Assembly: GCF_021545845.1 (NCBI RefSeq)
Contig: NZ_CP088923.1
Coordinates: 1,550,001-1,614,000 of the forward strand
Direction of reading: 5' to 3'
Source: Rhodanobacter thiooxydans
GTDB lineage: Bacteria > Pseudomonadota > Gammaproteobacteria > Xanthomonadales > Rhodanobacteraceae
Length of the DNA stretch: 64,000 bases
Every line of letters starts with the position of its first letter. Within the stretch, counting starts at the first letter, position 1. The notes under the pieces were generated by a model. It was not told where the DNA came from. It saw only the letters and a program-made list of their open reading frames with translations, and did no database searches. Shown in pieces: positions 12,279 to 20,514 of the stretch. The position numbers and the translations under genes were made by a program.

Positions 12279-13064
12279 TCACAAGTGGTAGACGAACGCC
12301 AGTGACTCCGTCAGCTGCGTGCGCGAGCCGTAGCGGGTGACCAGCGGGCTGTCGGCGGCGCCGCCGAGCAGGCGCCCGTAGACCAGCGCCAGCGCCACGC
12401 CGGTATGCCGGCCGATGGGCATGAACAGGTCGCACTCCAGCGAGGCCAGCTGGCTGCCGGCACCGGGTTGCCACACCGGTACCGACAAGGCGCGTGCGGC
12501 TTGCGGGTCGATACCGAAGAAGCGGTTCATCGCTGGCGCGTTCATCGCCTGCCAGCGCAGCTCGAAGGATGGCTCGATCGGGCCGATCGACGGCGGATCC
12601 CATTCGGCGTACAGCTTCAGGTAGGCGCCGGGGCCGTTGATGTCGTGGCTGAGGCTGCCGCCGACGTCGACCTGCCGGCTGATCTGCCATTCGAGGTAGC
12701 CGCCCAGGTTGATCCGAGGCGACAGCGACGCAATCTTCCCGCCCAGGCTGCCGAGGTCGTCACGCGAGCGACCCCATTGGTAATCGCCATGGATGCCGCC
12801 GCGCCATGTATCGCCGTGGATCAGCTCGACCTGCAGCCCGTCCAGCGTGGAGAAGCTGCCGTGGCCGGGCAGTTCGATGTCGAGGTACGGCACCGGCTCG
12901 CTGTGCTGGTTCCTGGCGCCGGGCCAACTGGGCATGCGTTGCACGCCGGCACCGAGGGCGAACATCTCCGGGTTGGCCGCCGCACTGCAGCGCGGCGACC
13001 ACGACAGACACGCAGCAGCCAGCAGCAGGCCGAGTTGCAACGGAATGGCGCGACGGTTCGACAT
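12279..13064 (-). CDS. MipA/OmpV-like outer membrane protein
   Basis: A 261-residue protein with a signal peptide ending near CSAAANPEM, followed by alternating beta-strand-like stretches with aromatic girdles and a C-terminal strand ending TESLAFVYHL. The segments GAGVQRMPSWPGA and PYLDIELPG match the start of the MipA/OmpV beta-barrel family (scaffold for MltA-interacting protein, or porin-like). The start is the ATG giving a proper signal sequence, not the longer frame. No partner lytic transglycosylase gene is adjacent. Confidence 0.75.
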   Translation of the reverse strand: MSNRRAIPLQLGLLLAAACLSWSPRCSAAANPEMFALGAGVQRMPSWPGARNQHSEPVPYLDIELPGHGSFSTLDGLQVELIHGDTWRGGIHGDYQWGRSRDDLGSLGGKIASLSPRINLGGYLEWQISRQVDVGGSLSHDINGPGAYLKLYAEWDPPSIGPIEPSFELRWQAMNAPAMNRFFGIDPQAARALSVPVWQPGAGSQLASLECDLFMPIGRHTGVALALVYGRLLGGAADSPLVTRYGSRTQLTESLAFVYHL

Positions 13065-13204
13065 GAGGCGGCAGCATACGGGCTGCCGGCGCACTGTGGC
13101 GGAGGATGCGGGGTGCGCGCTCAGCGTCCGTTCCGGAAGGGGAAAGGGCACCGAAAGACAGCTTTCCTAGGCTGCACAGCATCTTCATGCAATGCGTGCC
13201 GACG

Positions 13205-13906
13205 ATGCCCGTTTCCAGCTGGACCATTTTGTGCGATTTCGACGGCACCATTTCCGTCGAGGACGTGATCGACTCGCTGCTCGACCGCTTCGGCCGCCCC
13301 GGCTGGGAAGTGCTGGAGCAGGACTGGCGCGCCGGCCGCATCGGTTCGCGCGAATGCATGGCTGGCCAGGTCGACCTGCTGCAGATGAGCCGCGCCGAGC
13401 TGGACGAGCATCTGCGCGAGATGTGGATCGATCACGCCTTTCCCGGCTTCGTGGCGAAGGCGCGCGAACTCGGCGTGCCGGTCCGCGTGGTCAGCGACGG
13501 CCTCGATTACGCCATCCACCGCATCCTTGCCCGCTACGGTCTGGATGACCTGCCGCTGGCGGCGAACCACCTGGCGCCGGCCACCCCGCCGAAACAGTGG
13601 CAGCTGACCTCGCCGTTCCAGGCCGATGGCTGCCGCAGCGGCACCTGCAAGTGCGCTTGCGTGGCGAAGGCCCGCAGCAGCGGCGCGAAGACCCTGCTGA
13701 TCGGCGACGGCGCCTCCGATTTCTGCGCCGCCGACCGCGTCGACTTCGTGTTCGCCAAGCATCGCCTGATCGAGCACTGCCGCGCCGCCGGCATTCCCTA
13801 CATGCCGATCACCGGATTCGAGGATGCGCTTGAGCTGTTGCCGCAACTGCTCGACGGCAGCCTGTTCGATCGTCCTGCCGTGCCGGCGTCGGCCGTGCTG
13901 GCCTGA
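13205..13906 (+). CDS. HAD-IB family phosphatase (MtnX/SerB-like)
   Basis: A 233-residue haloacid-dehalogenase phosphatase: motif I D11-F-D13-GT at the N-terminus, motif II VVSDGLDY, and motif III in LLIGDGASDFCAAD with an upstream lysine. The pattern is closest to MtnX-like phosphatases (dephosphorylation of a methionine-salvage intermediate) and phosphoserine phosphatase. No other methionine-salvage gene is present; instead a class-III aminotransferase follows after 53 bp. The substrate is probably a small phosphate ester whose product, or relative, is transaminated. The C-terminal 15 residues are unconserved. Confidence 0.8.
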   Translation: MPVSSWTILCDFDGTISVEDVIDSLLDRFGRPGWEVLEQDWRAGRIGSRECMAGQVDLLQMSRAELDEHLREMWIDHAFPGFVAKARELGVPVRVVSDGLDYAIHRILARYGLDDLPLAANHLAPATPPKQWQLTSPFQADGCRSGTCKCACVAKARSSGAKTLLIGDGASDFCAADRVDFVFAKHRLIEHCRAAGIPYMPITGFEDALELLPQLLDGSLFDRPAVPASAVLA

Positions 13907-13959
13907 TCGCTGCCGGCCCGCGCGCCTTTTCCATTCCGCTTACCGACTCCGGATTTCCG

Positions 13960-15363
13960 ATGAATGTTTTCGACAAGAACGCTTCCGTGGTGATCGACGA
14001 CGCCGAGCTGCTTGCCGACGAGGCCAAGTACAGCTCGTTCGGCGACACCGTGCACTACGTAAACCCGCCGAAGATCTTCCGCCACGGCGAAGGCAGCTAC
14101 ATGTTCGACACCGCCGGCACGCCGTTCCTCGACCTGCAGATGTGGTACTCGGCGGTCAACTTCGGCTACGGCAACCAGCGCCTGAACGACACGCTCAAGC
14201 GCCAGATCGACCTGCTGCCGCAGGTCGCCAGCCAGTACCTGCACCAGACCCGCATCGAGCTGGCCAAGACGGTGGCGCTGGATGCGAAGAAGAAGTTCGG
14301 CCTGGACGGCCGCGTGCACTTCAACGTGGGCGGCGCGCAGGCGATCGAGGATTCGCTGAAGCTGGTGCGCAACTACAAGAACGGCAAGAGCCTGATGTTC
14401 GCCTTCGAGGGCGGCTACCACGGCCGTACCCTGGGCGCCTCGTCGATCACCTCCAGCTACCGTTACCGCCGCCGCTTCGGCCACTTCGGCGAACGCGCGA
14501 TGTTCCTGCCGTTCCCGTACCCGTTCCGCCGCCCGAAGGGCATGACCCCCGAGGAGTATTCGGACAGCTGCGTGAACCAGTTCGCCCGCCTGTTCGAAAC
14601 CGAATACAACGGCGTGTGGGATCCGAAAACGAACCAGTGCGAGTACGCCGCGTTCTACGTCGAGCCGATCCAGGGCACCGGCGGCTATGTCGTCCCGCCA
14701 ATGGGCTTCTTCAAGGGCCTGAAGAAGGTGCTCGACCAGTACGGCATCCTGCTGGTGGTCGACGAGATCCAGATGGGTTTCTGGCGCACCGGCAAGCTGT
14801 GGTCGATCGAGCACTTCGGCGTCACGCCGGACGTGGTGGTGTTCGGCAAGGCGCTCACCAACGGCCTCAACCCGCTGTCCGGCCTGTGGGCGCGCGAGGA
14901 GATGATCAACCCCACCATCTTCCCGCCGGGCTCCACCCACTCCACCTTCAACTCCAACCCGCTAGGCACCGCGCTGGGTCTGGAAGTGATCAAGATGGGC
15001 TACGAACTGGACTACGAGAAGAGCGTGCCGGTGAAGGGCGCGCACTTCCTCGAAGGCCTGCGCGAGCTGCAGAAGAAGCACAAGGAAATCGGCGACGTCG
15101 ACGGCCTCGGCCTCGCCCTGCGCGCCGAGATCTGCACCGACGACGGCTTCACCCCGAACAAGGCGCTACTCGACAAGATGGTTGACATCGGCCTGGCCGG
15201 CGATCTTACGCACAACGGCAAGAAGATCGGCCTGGTGCTCGACGTGGGCGGCTGGTACAAGAACGTGATCACCTTCGCGCCCTCGCTTGACATCACGCAC
15301 GAGGAGATCGATCTGGCGATCAGCTTGCTGGATCAGCTGCTGACGAAGGCCAAGAAGGGCTAA
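13960..15363 (+). CDS. Class-III PLP-dependent aminotransferase
   Basis: A 467-residue fold-type-I enzyme. The PLP lysine is K297 in VVVFGKALTNG, the aspartate that contacts the pyridine nitrogen is in VVDEIQMGFWRTG, and the HGRTLGASS segment lies in the cofactor phosphate region. The subclass includes ornithine, acetylornithine, lysine and omega-amino acid aminotransferases. The substrate cannot be assigned from sequence. It is downstream of, and probably co-transcribed with, the HAD phosphatase; that pairing is the best functional clue. Confidence 0.85.
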   Translation: MNVFDKNASVVIDDAELLADEAKYSSFGDTVHYVNPPKIFRHGEGSYMFDTAGTPFLDLQMWYSAVNFGYGNQRLNDTLKRQIDLLPQVASQYLHQTRIELAKTVALDAKKKFGLDGRVHFNVGGAQAIEDSLKLVRNYKNGKSLMFAFEGGYHGRTLGASSITSSYRYRRRFGHFGERAMFLPFPYPFRRPKGMTPEEYSDSCVNQFARLFETEYNGVWDPKTNQCEYAAFYVEPIQGTGGYVVPPMGFFKGLKKVLDQYGILLVVDEIQMGFWRTGKLWSIEHFGVTPDVVVFGKALTNGLNPLSGLWAREEMINPTIFPPGSTHSTFNSNPLGTALGLEVIKMGYELDYEKSVPVKGAHFLEGLRELQKKHKEIGDVDGLGLALRAEICTDDGFTPNKALLDKMVDIGLAGDLTHNGKKIGLVLDVGGWYKNVITFAPSLDITHEEIDLAISLLDQLLTKAKKG

Positions 15364-15504
15364 GGTTCTGCGGCCATTCCGGCACCCCGAGAAACCGCCG
15401 TCGCCCCAGCGAAAGCTGGGGCCCAGCGCCTGAAAGTCGCTGGCCTGGCGATGGCAACCGTCCGTACGGGAGCTATCGGGCTGTCACGAACACTCAGAGC
15501 TTGT

Positions 15505-15741
15505 GAAGAAAACCACATCCTGTGGTTTTCTTCGATCGCGAGTCCGATACACGCCCGGACCCGCTCACATGAAACAGTCACTGGCGTGGCTGTTTCATGT
15601 CCGGCCATCGGGCAACCGCTCCTGCGTTGCCTCAACTCCGGCATCCACGCCGTCGCCTGCCCGGCAAGTCCGTGAGGCGGGGCCGGGCTTTTCGAGCGGG
15701 CTTCTGCCCGCGCGAAAAGGCGTTGCCATTCCTGGCAACGC
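15505..15741. repeat. Four successive long-stem hairpins in a 585-bp gene-free spacer
   Basis: Within 15364-15948 there is no convincing gene, but four hairpins occur: GAAGAAAACCACA/TGTGGTTTTCTTC (15505-15533, 13-bp perfect stem), ACATGAAACAG/CTGTTTCATGT extended to 15 bp (15567-15600), CTTTTCG-GCGGGC/GCCCGC-CGAAAAG (15688-15719) and GCGTTGCCA/TGGCAACGC (15720-15741). None is followed by a T-run, so they are not ordinary terminators. A short CCCCAGC/GCTGGGG hairpin precedes them near 15404. Confidence 0.75.
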
Positions 15742-15922
15742 CCGCTGCTCGGCCTGATCGTCCCCGCCTCACCCGCCTCACCCGCCGCCCAGGGGCCCGG
15801 AAGAGCAGGCGCGCATCCTGCGCGTCAGAAGCCGAAGCACCGCGAACTCATGGCTATTTGCCTCGAACACTTTTCGCCTTTTCTCCCAATGACTTGAACG
15901 GTCAGCACGCCCCGCGCTAGAG

Positions 15923-15949
15923 TGTGTATGGATTTTGAGGAGATACACA
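15923..15949. promoter_or_regulatory. vapBC operator candidate
   Basis: A perfect inverted repeat TGTGTAT (15923-15929) / ATACACA (15943-15949) whose right arm reaches the A of the vapB ATG and whose 13-bp interior holds the GAGGAG ribosome site. Binding of the VapBC complex here would block both transcription and translation initiation, fitting the autorepression known for such modules. Confidence 0.5.
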
Positions 15950-16143
15950 TGCGGACCAATATCGTGATCGACGATGCGCTGATGCGCGATGCCATGAAGG
16001 CTGCGGGGCTCAAAACCAAGCGTGAGGCGGTGGAGCTCGGCTTGCGTACCCTGGTGCGACTCAAGCGGCAGCAGCAGATCAAGTCGTTGCGCGGCAAGGT
16101 TCAGTGGCAGGGCAACCTCGAAAAGCTGAGGACGGATGCGTGA
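15949..16143 (+). CDS. vapB: VapB-type antitoxin
   Basis: A 64-residue protein, MRTNIVIDDALMRDAMKAAG, with the ribbon-helix-helix pattern of VapB/VagC-like (DUF2191) antitoxins and a charged C-terminal tail that should bind the toxin. A strong ribosome site (GAGGAG) lies 7 bp upstream. The start codon is the ATG at 15949; a more upstream ATG lacks the site. The stop overlaps the toxin GTG start. Confidence 0.88.
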   Translation: MRTNIVIDDALMRDAMKAAGLKTKREAVELGLRTLVRLKRQQQIKSLRGKVQWQGNLEKLRTDA

Positions 16144-16532
16144 TCCTGGTCGATTCCAGCGTGTGGATCGACTACCTGCGTGGCGTGGAAACTCGGCACA
16201 CGGATTGCCTGCATGGCCTGCTGGGAGCCGAGCCGCTGGCCATCGGGGACCTGATTCTCACCGAGGTGCTGCAGGGGACCACCAGCGACAAGGAGTTCCG
16301 CGACGTTCTGCGTCTGCTTGGCAGCCTCGACCTCGTGCAGCTCGGGGGCCAGGCCGCGGCAGTGCAGGCCGCCCGGAATTTCCGCACCTTGCGCGAAAAA
16401 GGCGTCACCGTCCGCAAGACGATCGACTGCCTCATCGCCACCCGCTGCATCACGGACGGACTGACGCTGTTGCACAGCGACCGGGACTTCGAGCCGTTCG
16501 TCGTGCACCTGGGGTTGCAGTCGGTTTTTTAG
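16140..16532 (+). CDS. vapC: VapC-type PIN-domain ribonuclease toxin
   Basis: A 130-residue PIN endoribonuclease: MILVDSSVWIDYLRG with D5, E42 in LTEVLQG, D96 in TIDCLIA, and the C-terminal aspartates in HSDRDFEPF give the metal-binding acidic set. Such toxins cut tRNA or rRNA unless bound by VapB. It starts at GTG 16140, overlapping the vapB stop (GTGA), so toxin and antitoxin are translationally coupled. Length and active-site residues look intact. Confidence 0.9.
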   Translation: MILVDSSVWIDYLRGVETRHTDCLHGLLGAEPLAIGDLILTEVLQGTTSDKEFRDVLRLLGSLDLVQLGGQAAAVQAARNFRTLREKGVTVRKTIDCLIATRCITDGLTLLHSDRDFEPFVVHLGLQSVF

Positions 16533-16852
16533 CGACGCTGGCGTACTGATACGACTGCGTGCAGCGGGCAGGTGAGGTGGCCGCGGTTTCAAGCGAACTG
16601 AACCTGACCCCGATTCCGCTCGCCAGACGCATCCGCAACGATGGAGCGGGCCGACACGCAACTGGCATCTGGATGATGCCGTCTACCTCAACCCCGAGCG
16701 ACCCGACCCGATCGCGCCCAAAGCCGCATGACCGGTGAGGCGACAACTACCTTGACACATACCGCTTGCGGCAACACAAAGGCTAAGGCACTGCCATTCC
16801 TGCCTTCGCAGGAATGACGGGTGAGAGGCGGGCTTGTTTGCGCCGCCGCCGC
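16533..16852. other. Intergenic stretch without a convincing gene
   Basis: 320 bp between vapC and the convergent ketoacyl synthase. A frame ending with DDAVYLNPERPDPIAPKAA at about 16672-16732 looks like a decayed protein tail, but has no start or recognisable family. An ATTCCTGC/GCAGGAAT hairpin repeat at about 16793-16817 lies near the ketoacyl synthase stop; relatives occur near 32710. Confidence 0.5.
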
Positions 16853-18085
16853 TCAGGGCGCCCGCTTCAACGCCAACACCGCGTTCAGTCCGCCGAACGC
16901 GAACGAGTTGCTGAGCACCACTCGCACCGGCATCTCGCGCGCCACGTTCGGCACGTAGTCGAGGTCGCAGGCCGGATCGACCTTGTCCAGGTTCGCGGTG
17001 GGCGGCACCACGTTCTCGCGCAGCGCGCCGATCGCGGCGACCAGTTCCAGTGCGCCGGAGGCGCCCAGCGCGTGGCCGTGCATGGACTTGGTGGAGGACA
17101 CTGCGAGGCGGTCGGCTTGCGCGCCGAAGGCGAGGCGGATGGCGCGCGTTTCGGTGACGTCGTTGGCCTGGGTGCCGGTACCGTGGGCGTTGATGTAGTC
17201 CACGTCGCCTGGGTTCAGTTCGGCTTCCTGCAGTGCCTGTTGCATCGCGGCCGCGGCGCCTTCGGCGCTGGGCATCACGATGTCGCTGGCGTCGGCGCTC
17301 ATGCCGGTGCCGGCGAGTTCGGCGAGGATGGTGGCGCCGCGCGCCTGCGCATGCTCCAGCGATTCCAGCACGAAGATGCCGGCGCCTTCGCCCAGCACCA
17401 GGCCGCGCCGGTTCGCGCTGAACGGGCGGCAGGTGTCGTCGGCGAGCACGCGCATCGCCTCCCATGCGCGCAGCGCGCCGTACGTGAGGCAGGCTTCGGT
17501 ACCGCCGGTGACGGCGGCGTCGGCCATGCCGTAACGGATCATCTGCGCGGCCTGGATGATCGCGTGGTTGGCCGAGGCGCAGGCGCTGGCCACCGCATAG
17601 GTGGGGCCATGCAGGCCGTACGCGATACTGATCTGGCTGGCTGAGGCGTTGGTCATCAGCCGCACGATGGTGAGCGGGTGCGCGCGCGGAGTGTTCTCGG
17701 CGTACAGGCGCCGGCTCTGCTCGTCCTGGGTGGTCTCGCCGCCGACACCGGTGCCCACGATCACCGCGGTGCGCTGGCCCAGGCCGTCGCCGGCGAAGTC
17801 CACGCCGGACTGCACCACCGCCTCGCGCGCCGCGTGCAGTGCGAACTCCGAGGTGCGATCGAGCAGGGGCAGGGTGCGCTCGTCGATGTGCGCGGCGGGG
17901 TCGAAACTCTCTGGTACCTGGGCGGCGACCTTCACGCGCAGGCGCCCAGCGTCGACGTGACGCAGCGGGCCGATCGCGCTGCGGCCCTCGCGCAGGCCCT
18001 GCCACAGCGCCGCGGCGCCTACGCCAAGCGGGCTGATGGCGCCCATGCCAGTGATCACCACCCGGCGCGTCGACACGATGGGCAT
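16853..18085 (-). CDS. Beta-ketoacyl-ACP synthase (FabF-like)
   Basis: A 410-residue condensing enzyme with the thiolase-fold triad: C169 in VASACASANH, H301 in INAHGTGTQ and H338 in STKSMHGHALGASG (with K333). It performs decarboxylative condensation of an acyl group with malonyl-ACP. It overlaps by one base with the preceding dedicated ACP gene and is not accompanied by fabD/G/Z, so it is probably a specialised synthase for a secondary lipid and not the housekeeping enzyme. The start is the ATG at 18083-18085, where MPIVSTRRVVITGMG begins the fold. Confidence 0.9.
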   Translation of the reverse strand: MPIVSTRRVVITGMGAISPLGVGAAALWQGLREGRSAIGPLRHVDAGRLRVKVAAQVPESFDPAAHIDERTLPLLDRTSEFALHAAREAVVQSGVDFAGDGLGQRTAVIVGTGVGGETTQDEQSRRLYAENTPRAHPLTIVRLMTNASASQISIAYGLHGPTYAVASACASANHAIIQAAQMIRYGMADAAVTGGTEACLTYGALRAWEAMRVLADDTCRPFSANRRGLVLGEGAGIFVLESLEHAQARGATILAELAGTGMSADASDIVMPSAEGAAAAMQQALQEAELNPGDVDYINAHGTGTQANDVTETRAIRLAFGAQADRLAVSSTKSMHGHALGASGALELVAAIGALRENVVPPTANLDKVDPACDLDYVPNVAREMPVRVVLSNSFAFGGLNAVLALKRAP

Positions 18086-18357
18086 CACTTGCTTCCTTCG
18101 CCCGCGGCGGCCTTGTCGGCCAGTGCCTTCTGCACCGCGTCGACCAGGCTCTGCGCAGTGTCGGTGTCGAAGTTGGCGCCCTGCTGGTCGGGGAAGTTGA
18201 TGTTGAAGTGCTCCTCGATGTCGAAGATCATCTCGATCGCCTCCAGTGAAGCGATGCCCAGATCCTTCAGGGTGGATTCGGGCCGGATCGTCGCCACGTC
18301 GATCTTGGCCTGCTTGGCGATGATCTCGAACAACTGCTGCTGGATCGTTGCGGTCAT
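18085..18357 (-). CDS. Acyl carrier protein (dedicated)
   Basis: A 90-residue ACP with the 4'-phosphopantetheine site at S37 in DLGIASLEAIEMIFDIEE; the usual DSL is ASL here, which keeps the serine. The C-terminal tail (ALADKAAAGEGSK) is longer than in AcpP. It is translationally coupled to the ketoacyl synthase (TGATG). Divergent, 91 bp away, is the acyltransferase gene, so the intergenic segment probably carries a two-way promoter. It likely carries the acyl chain used by the neighbouring enzymes. Confidence 0.92.
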   Translation of the reverse strand: MTATIQQQLFEIIAKQAKIDVATIRPESTLKDLGIASLEAIEMIFDIEEHFNINFPDQQGANFDTDTAQSLVDAVQKALADKAAAGEGSK

Positions 18358-18448
18358 GACGATGTCCTTCGTTGGCAGACAGTGATGGAAGGCCCGCGCA
18401 AGGTGTCTCGTGCAGGCTGACGCACAGTCTAGGCAAACTCGTTTACTC

Positions 18449-19519
18449 ATGCCTTTCATTTCGCAACTGGAACCGGATGCGTTGCTCGCGGCGTTCATGC
18501 TGGAGCCGCCGCACGGCTTCGCGGTGGACCATTCGCCGCAGGGCATGCCGGCGTTCGTGGCGCCGTTCGACCTGCTGACCACTGCCGACGCACCGCTGCG
18601 CCGCCGCGTGGCCGCGCTGCCGCTGTACCGCCGCTGGAGCCGGCTGCTGCGCTGGCGCACCCGCTTCGCCGGCACCACGGTGAGCGAGTACGCGCCGCTG
18701 CCCGCCGGCGTGTCGCCCACGCTGCTGGCGCAGGGGCTGAAGGCTGCGTTCGGACGCGAGTGCCGGCTGCTGATCGTGAAGGACATTGCGCAGGAGTCGC
18801 CGCTGCTGGACGCCGCCGCGAACGCCCACGCGCGCGCCTTCGCCGCCGCCTGCGAAGCGCAGGGCTTCGTGCTGCTGGAAGGCCAGGCGCTGGCTTTCGT
18901 GCCGATCGACTTCGGCTCGGACGACGAGTACCTGGCCCGGCTGTCGCCCGGTCGGCGCAAGAACATCAGGCGCAAGCTGCGCTCGCGCGCCGACCTCGAG
19001 ATCGAGACGCTGCGCACCGGCGACGCCTGCTTCCGCAACGAGGCCACGCTGGCGGCGTTCCACGCACTGTTCGACAACGTGTACGCGCAAAGCGAGATCC
19101 ACTTCGACCGTCTCAGCGCGACGTTCTTCCGCCTGCTGCTGCAGGACGCGGCCAGCGGCGGGGTGGTGTTCGTGTACCGCCACGCCGGCAAGATGATCGG
19201 CTGGAACCTCTGCTACGAACACGGCGGCAAGCTGGTCGACAAGTACATCGGCTTCGCCTACCCCGAAGCGCGCGAGCACAACCTGTACTTCGTGAGCTGG
19301 ATGCACAACCTCGGCTACGCGCGCGAACGCGGCCTGAGCCACTACGTGGCCGGCTGGACCGACCCGGAAGTGAAGTCCTTCCTCGGCGCGAGCTTCACCT
19401 TCACCCGCCACGCGGTGTACGCGCGCAACCCGCTGCTGCGCGCGCTGCTGCGCCGGCTGGGCAGCCATTTCGAGAGCGACCGCCAGTGGCAGGCGGCGGC
19501 GGAGGCGGTCGATGGATAG
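18449..19519 (+). CDS. FemAB/BioF2-like GNAT N-acyltransferase
   Basis: A 356-residue protein. The region near residue 168 (LSPGRRKNIRRKLR) and the later GWNLCYEHGGKLVDKYIG and WTDPEVKSFLGA blocks match the Acetyltransf_6 / 'peptidoglycan biosynthesis' GNAT group, which joins acyl or aminoacyl groups to amines. With an ACP and a ketoacyl synthase next door, acyl-ACP is a plausible donor. The start at ATG 18449 follows the divergent promoter region. The downstream arginase-like gene begins 8 bp before its stop. The substrate is unknown. Confidence 0.7.
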   Translation: MPFISQLEPDALLAAFMLEPPHGFAVDHSPQGMPAFVAPFDLLTTADAPLRRRVAALPLYRRWSRLLRWRTRFAGTTVSEYAPLPAGVSPTLLAQGLKAAFGRECRLLIVKDIAQESPLLDAAANAHARAFAAACEAQGFVLLEGQALAFVPIDFGSDDEYLARLSPGRRKNIRRKLRSRADLEIETLRTGDACFRNEATLAAFHALFDNVYAQSEIHFDRLSATFFRLLLQDAASGGVVFVYRHAGKMIGWNLCYEHGGKLVDKYIGFAYPEAREHNLYFVSWMHNLGYARERGLSHYVAGWTDPEVKSFLGASFTFTRHAVYARNPLLRALLRRLGSHFESDRQWQAAAEAVDG

Positions 19520-20423
19520 GCTGGCGGGGCGCCCGGTGGTGCTGGATATCGACAACTCGGTGGGGCCGTTGCCGGGCCGCCTGGTGCTGCCGCTGGAGCA
19601 TTGGCAGGAGTCGATCCGCTTCGGCTGTTCGCTGCAGACGATACAACGCTTCCGCACCATGCTGCAGCAGCTGCTGCCCGAACGCCACGGCACCGTGTTC
19701 ACCGGCAGCGGTGACTTCCATCATCTGAGCTGGCCGCTGATCGAACGCGTGCGCAGCGAGGTGCCGTTCCAGGTGGTGGTGCTGGACAACCACCCGGACA
19801 ACATGCGCTTCCCGTTCGGCGTGCACTGCGGCTCGTGGGTGCGCAAGGTGGCGCTGCTGCCGCAGGTAAGCCACGTGCACGTGCTCGGCATCACCTCCGC
19901 CGACATCGGCGCCGGCCACGCGTGGGAGAACTATCTGGCGCCGCTGCGCCGCCGCAAGCTGAGCTACTGGAGCATCGGCGTGGACACGCGCTGGTCGCGC
20001 CGGCTTGGCCTGGCGCACGCATTCCGCGGTTTCGACAGCGCCGAGGCGCTGGTCGACGCGTTCGTCGAGTTCCAGCGCACGCAGGCCGCGCCGAGCTACC
20101 TGTCGATCGACAAGGACGTGTTCGCCGCCGACGTGGCGCGCACGAACTGGGACCAGGGCCGCCTGCAACTCGACCACGCGCGGGCGCTGATCGGCAGCCT
20201 GCGCCACGGCCTGCTCGGCAGCGACATCAACGGCGAGATCTCGCACTACCGCTATCGCAGCTGGTGGAAGCGCAAGCTGTCGGCGCTGGACGAGCAGCCG
20301 GTGATCGACACCGCGCAACTGGCCGACTGGCAGGCGCAGCAGCACACGTTGAACCTCGAACTGCTGCAGGCGATCGCGACGCTAGGGCCAGCACAGTTCA
20401 ACAGTATGAAAAGTAGTACGTGA
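19512..20423 (+). CDS. Arginase/deacetylase-fold (ureohydrolase superfamily) protein
   Basis: A 303-residue protein that is divergent overall but keeps the metal-ligand set of ureohydrolases: GSGDFHH at 65-71 (cf. GGDHS), D92-N-H94-P-D96 (DxHxD) and D200-K-D202 in YLSIDKDVF (DxD). Binuclear-metal hydrolysis of a guanidino or amide bond is therefore plausible. It overlaps the acyltransferase by eight bases, so the two act together, perhaps removing a group from a basic head group before or after N-acylation. The start ATG 19512 fixes the overlap. IS debris begins about 90 bp after the stop, so lost downstream genes are possible. Confidence 0.65.
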   Translation: MDRLAGRPVVLDIDNSVGPLPGRLVLPLEHWQESIRFGCSLQTIQRFRTMLQQLLPERHGTVFTGSGDFHHLSWPLIERVRSEVPFQVVVLDNHPDNMRFPFGVHCGSWVRKVALLPQVSHVHVLGITSADIGAGHAWENYLAPLRRRKLSYWSIGVDTRWSRRLGLAHAFRGFDSAEALVDAFVEFQRTQAAPSYLSIDKDVFAADVARTNWDQGRLQLDHARALIGSLRHGLLGSDINGEISHYRYRSWWKRKLSALDEQPVIDTAQLADWQAQQHTLNLELLQAIATLGPAQFNSMKSST

Positions 20424-20514
20424 CTCGAATGGCACTTACTTAAGCCCTTTTTGGATGGCCATTCAACCGGATAGCTTCGCGGAGTACGGCACGAGGTTGG
20501 GTCATCAAGGAAAA

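Noticed and set aside
16672..16732. Frame tail DDAVYLNPERPDPIAPKAA after vapC
   Set aside because: Looks protein-like, but no start, ribosome site or family; too short to annotate as a gene.
20440..20505. Minus-strand frame ending LREAIRLNGHPKRA near the left flank of IS1595 copy 1
   Set aside because: Possibly a transposase end, but only about 20 residues and no inverted repeat or start support it.
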